A stretch of DNA of 15,827 nucleotides from the NCBI GenBank assembly GCA_016780945.1, contig JADHKY010000012.1, positions 1-15,827 on the forward strand, read 5' to 3'. A model generated the notes under the pieces. The model was not told the origin of the DNA, ran no database searches, and was given only the letters and a program-made list of their open reading frames with translations. Position numbers and translations under genes: made by a program. The stretch is from Aquiluna sp. Its GTDB lineage: Bacteria; Actinomycetota; Actinomycetes; Actinomycetales; Microbacteriaceae. The number at the start of each line of letters is the position of its first letter. Within the stretch, counting starts at the first letter, position 1. Shown here piece by piece: positions 13,585 to 15,827 of the stretch.

Positions 13585-14136
13585 CTATTCGCCCTCCGAT
13601 TGTGAGTCTAGTCTCCCCAAGACCTCGAGGTCAGGCTCGTAACGGAATTCTCCACTCCAGCCTGCGTCAATGCCTGATCCCCCAACAATCAAGCCGTCTT
13701 CGATGACTACGAAAAAGCTTCCGTAGTCAGGGTGGGCTAGCGAATAGCCCTGCTCCGTCTGCTCAATTACCGTGGCTTCTTCGCTGAGCATTGCCCAGGC
13801 TGAGTAAACGGTAAAGAGTTCTTTTTGTTGGACCCCGACGATGTCATCAAATTCAAGGTTGTAAAGAGCAGCTACAAACTCGTCTCCGGGTTCATAAGTA
13901 AGAATGTAGCGATCTCCCGCAGAGGTAACTTCCTCGGTCATGCCGTTTTCTAAAAACAACTGGTAACTATCGCGGATTACATCTGCGTAGCTGACAACCT
14001 CCTCGGGCTCCTCTGGGGCAACTGTGGCGATGAAGTTCTTCACGGCAGGTAGTTGATCAGCCGCTGGCAACGCCTCACCATCTGCACAGCCGGCAAGTAG
14101 CGGCAGTAAAAGGGTTGCCAAAAGAAGCTTTTTCAT
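13585..14136 (-). CDS. Small secreted lipoprotein of unknown function
   Basis: A 183-residue protein with a short Sec lipoprotein signal: MKKLLLATLLLPLLAGC, lipobox LAGC, Cys17 as anchor. The mature part is strongly acidic (APEEPEEVVSYADVIRD, MTEEVTSAGDRYILTYEPGD) and ends in a beta-rich segment (YGSFFVVIEDGLIVGGSGID). No family is recognised. There is no Shine-Dalgarno before the ATG; TAGGCT lies 9 nt upstream, which suggests a nearly leaderless mRNA. It is convergent with the desaturase gene and divergent from the MFS transporter gene, with 82 nt between their starts. Confidence 0.85.
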   Translation of the reverse strand: MKKLLLATLLLPLLAGCADGEALPAADQLPAVKNFIATVAPEEPEEVVSYADVIRDSYQLFLENGMTEEVTSAGDRYILTYEPGDEFVAALYNLEFDDIVGVQQKELFTVYSAWAMLSEEATVIEQTEQGYSLAHPDYGSFFVVIEDGLIVGGSGIDAGWSGEFRYEPDLEVLGRLDSQSEGE

Positions 14137-14172
14137 ACCGGCAAAAGCCTAGTTCAAGGTGCTGAGAACTAA

Positions 14173-14211
14173 TTGATTGCCAAGGTTGTGAACATAGGAT
14201 TGGGCGAGGAG
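14173..14211 (+). promoter_or_regulatory. Promoter and ribosome site of the MFS transporter gene
   Basis: TTGATT (14173-14178) and TAGGAT (14195-14200), separated by 16 nt, form a plausible sigma-70-like promoter. AGGAG at 14207-14211, 7 nt before the ATG at 14219, supports that start. Confidence 0.45.
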
Positions 14212-14218
14212 AGGCCCC

Positions 14219-15412
14219 ATGCAAATCACAACCCGAGCAGTTCGCGCGCGCTGGTCGCTGGCAGTGTTGTTCTTGGTCATGGGCATCAGCTCAATGGCTT
14301 GGGTTCCTCGAATTCCCGAGATCAAGAGCGACCTAGGACTAAACGACGCACAATTTGGCCTAATGCTGGCCGCGAGTAGTGTCGGTGCCGTGTTGGGAGC
14401 CCAGTACTCAGGCAGGCTCGTCCATCTGCTGGGGTCAAAAAACACCCTTAGAATCTCACAATTTGTCATGCCTGCCGGTGTCATAACAATGGGCCTTACG
14501 ATGACGGTCCCTGGGATTATGGCCGGGCTTTTCATCTTGGGCCTTGGATACTCCGCTATGGACATCGCTGCCAACTCTCAGGCTGTGATTGTTGAGAAAA
14601 TCACAAAAAGACGGTTCCTTGCCTCGCTACACGGAGCATGGTCTATTGGAACCTTCTTAACCGCGGTCTTTGGAGGTGCTGTGGTGAGCCTGCTCACACC
14701 AGGCGAGAACCTATTGATCCTTGGTGTCACCGCCATATTCATCTTCATCCCGCTGACGGAGCAAATGCTTGCAAGCGGTCAAGACGAGCACAAGGGTGCC
14801 GAGGGCTCCAGCTCCAAAATGCCTTGGTTCGGTGGCAAATATATTCTGCTGTGGGCGTTTGCCATTGGTTCTCTCGGGAGCTTTGTTGCCGAGGGTGCAG
14901 CTATGGACTGGGGAGGAATTCTTCTTGCGGAGCACATGGGTGTAGCACCCGGATTCACCGCTTCCGTTTTTGCCACATTTTCACTAGCGATGATCATCTC
15001 TCGCTTCACATCGGACCGCATCATGGAAAAACACGGAAGCTACAAAACGGTTTTGTTCGCTGGCATCTTTGGAGGTGGCTTCTGGGCTATCAGCATCCTC
15101 ACCGCGGTGCCGCTTTCAGCAAGCAACCCAATTGCAGCCATGATCTTGATAAACGCAGGGTTCTTCGCAGCTGGTCTGGGCATAGGACCTATCTTCCCTG
15201 CCTACATTCTCGCGAGCGCCGAGATCCCGGGAGTCCCCCCTTCACTGGGCATCGCCAGAATCGGAGTCATCTCCATCGCTGGATACTTCATCGGTCCAAC
15301 GATTACGGGTTTCATTTCGGAGCTGACGACACTGCCAATTGCGTTGATGTATCCGGCAGGGGCCTTACTTCTCTCTGGATACCTGGCCCGGTACCTAAAG
15401 ACAATCAAATAA
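14219..15412 (+). CDS. MFS transporter, YbjJ/fucose-permease-like group
   Basis: A 397-residue major facilitator with about twelve membrane segments. The first loop reads MGISSMAWVPRIPEIKSDLG followed by LNDAQFGLMLAASSVGAVLG. YSAMDIAANSQAVIVEK (helix 4 region) and FLASLHGAWSIGTFL (helix 5) are typical of the YbjJ-like branch, whose substrates are poorly known. The central loop is hydrophilic (SGQDEHKGAEGSSSKMPW). The second half keeps EGAAMDWGGILLAEHMG. It is likely an exporter or sugar-type permease of the inner membrane. It stands alone on the plus strand with its own promoter and a hairpin terminator right after the stop. Confidence 0.9.
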   Translation: MQITTRAVRARWSLAVLFLVMGISSMAWVPRIPEIKSDLGLNDAQFGLMLAASSVGAVLGAQYSGRLVHLLGSKNTLRISQFVMPAGVITMGLTMTVPGIMAGLFILGLGYSAMDIAANSQAVIVEKITKRRFLASLHGAWSIGTFLTAVFGGAVVSLLTPGENLLILGVTAIFIFIPLTEQMLASGQDEHKGAEGSSSKMPWFGGKYILLWAFAIGSLGSFVAEGAAMDWGGILLAEHMGVAPGFTASVFATFSLAMIISRFTSDRIMEKHGSYKTVLFAGIFGGGFWAISILTAVPLSASNPIAAMILINAGFFAAGLGIGPIFPAYILASAEIPGVPPSLGIARIGVISIAGYFIGPTITGFISELTTLPIALMYPAGALLLSGYLARYLKTIK

Positions 15413-15448
15413 GAAACCCATCAAGTCGTGAAATTCTTGATGGGTTTC
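15413..15448. terminator. Bidirectional terminator between the MFS gene and tRNA-Arg
   Basis: A 13-bp perfect stem GAAACCCATCAAG / CTTGATGGGTTTC with a 10-nt loop, starting directly after the MFS stop codon. On the minus strand the stem ends in TTTC followed by TTATTTG, a fair U-rich tail for terminating tRNA-Arg. On the plus strand the U run is only the three T of the stem. Confidence 0.75.
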
Positions 15449-15450
15449 AG

Positions 15451-15523
15451 CGCGCTTGGAGGGACTCGAACCCCCAACCTTCTGATCCGTAGTCAGATGC
15501 TCTATCCATTGAGCTACAAGCGC
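15451..15523 (-). tRNA. tRNA-Arg (anticodon ACG)
   Basis: 73 nt fold as a cloverleaf: acceptor GCGCTTG/CAAGCGC with discriminator G, D stem GCTC/GAGC, anticodon stem TCTGA/TCAGA with loop CTACGGA (anticodon ACG), and T arm GGGGG-TTCGAGT-CCCTC. The 3' CCA is not encoded (CTG follows). It reads CGN arginine codons after A34-to-I editing. Confidence 0.95.
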
Positions 15524-15620
15524 TAGGTGCAACTGCCGAGTCTAACGGAATCGGGCGATGATGATAAGTGCCTATTCAACAGCCTCAGAAAAACTGGACA
15601 GTCGTCACTCAGTTAGCTAG

Positions 15621-15714
<94 letters not shown>

Positions 15715-15755
15715 AGTGCCCTGAAAGCCTATAAGAAAACGCACCTCTAGAGAAA

Positions 15756-15827
15756 CTAGCTTGAACAGCTCTTGACTGAGGCGTTAGTTCCCTGAACCCA
15801 GTCCGGCAAGATGTCCTCGGACTCGCT
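15756..15827 (-). CDS. Possible C-terminal end of an unidentified protein (cut by window edge)
   Basis: On the minus strand an open frame enters from the edge and reads SESEDILPDWVQGTNASVKSCSS before a TAG at 15758-15756. Only 23 residues are visible, another frame is also open here, and no family can be named. It may be chance. Confidence 0.25.
   Translation of the reverse strand, partial: SESEDILPDWVQGTNASVKSCSS

Noticed and set aside
14638..15492. Long open frame overlapping the MFS gene, ending in RAWRDSNPQPSDP.
   Set aside because: It is a shadow of the MFS gene in another frame and its tail is the antisense of tRNA-Arg, a well-known annotation artefact.

Overview
The window looks like chromosomal DNA from a low- to mid-GC actinobacterium, probably a small-genome aquatic Microbacteriaceae of the Aquiluna/Rhodoluna kind. 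The hints are roughly 50-55% G+C by eye, genes that start 6 nt after a TANNNT -10 box (leaderless style), a CrtEb-like C50-carotenoid prenyltransferase, and a tRNA-Arg without an encoded CCA. This placement is inference; no marker gene was compared.

Layout. 1-1042 (-): truncated Tat/lipoprotein sugar-binding protein of an ABC transporter. 1187-2233 (-): luciferase-like flavin monooxygenase. 2269-2904 (-): Phd/VapC-type toxin-antitoxin pair in which the antitoxin reading frame is broken and the toxin has no ordinary start codon. 2958-11022 (-): eleven tightly packed genes forming one operon. In transcription order these are E1-alpha, E1-beta and E2 of an acetoin-dehydrogenase-like complex, a SorC-family regulator, GutM, the glucitol-type PTS (EIIC, EIIC', EIIB, EIIA), a COG4091/DRL-type NAD(P)-dependent oxidoreductase, and a small zinc-ribbon protein. 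11156-13390 (+): CrtEb-like prenyltransferase and CrtI/CrtD-like desaturase, divergent from the operon. 13585-14136 (-): small lipoprotein. 14219-15412 (+): MFS transporter. 15451-15714 (-): tRNA-Arg(ACG) and tRNA-Ser(GCT). The right edge may hold the tail of another minus-strand gene.

The main find is the metabolic logic of the operon. The PTS is of the sorbitol family, but no sorbitol-6-phosphate dehydrogenase is present. Instead there is a relative of DRL, the DXR-like enzyme that interconverts 1-deoxy-xylulose 5-phosphate (DXP) and 2-C-methyl-erythritol 4-phosphate (MEP), plus an E1/E2 complex resembling the one that cleaves acetoin. A coherent hypothesis is catabolism of free 2-C-methyl-erythritol: PTS uptake gives MEP, the DRL relative oxidises it to DXP, and the acetoin-dehydrogenase-like complex splits DXP into acetyl-CoA and glyceraldehyde 3-phosphate. 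This would run the first two steps of the MEP isoprenoid pathway in reverse. It is an inference from gene content and needs biochemical proof.

A shared operator-like motif occurs twice in the E1-alpha/carotenoid intergenic region and once before the PTS genes, so the SorC regulator probably controls both blocks. EI, HPr and the E3 lipoamide dehydrogenase are not in the window and must be supplied from elsewhere.
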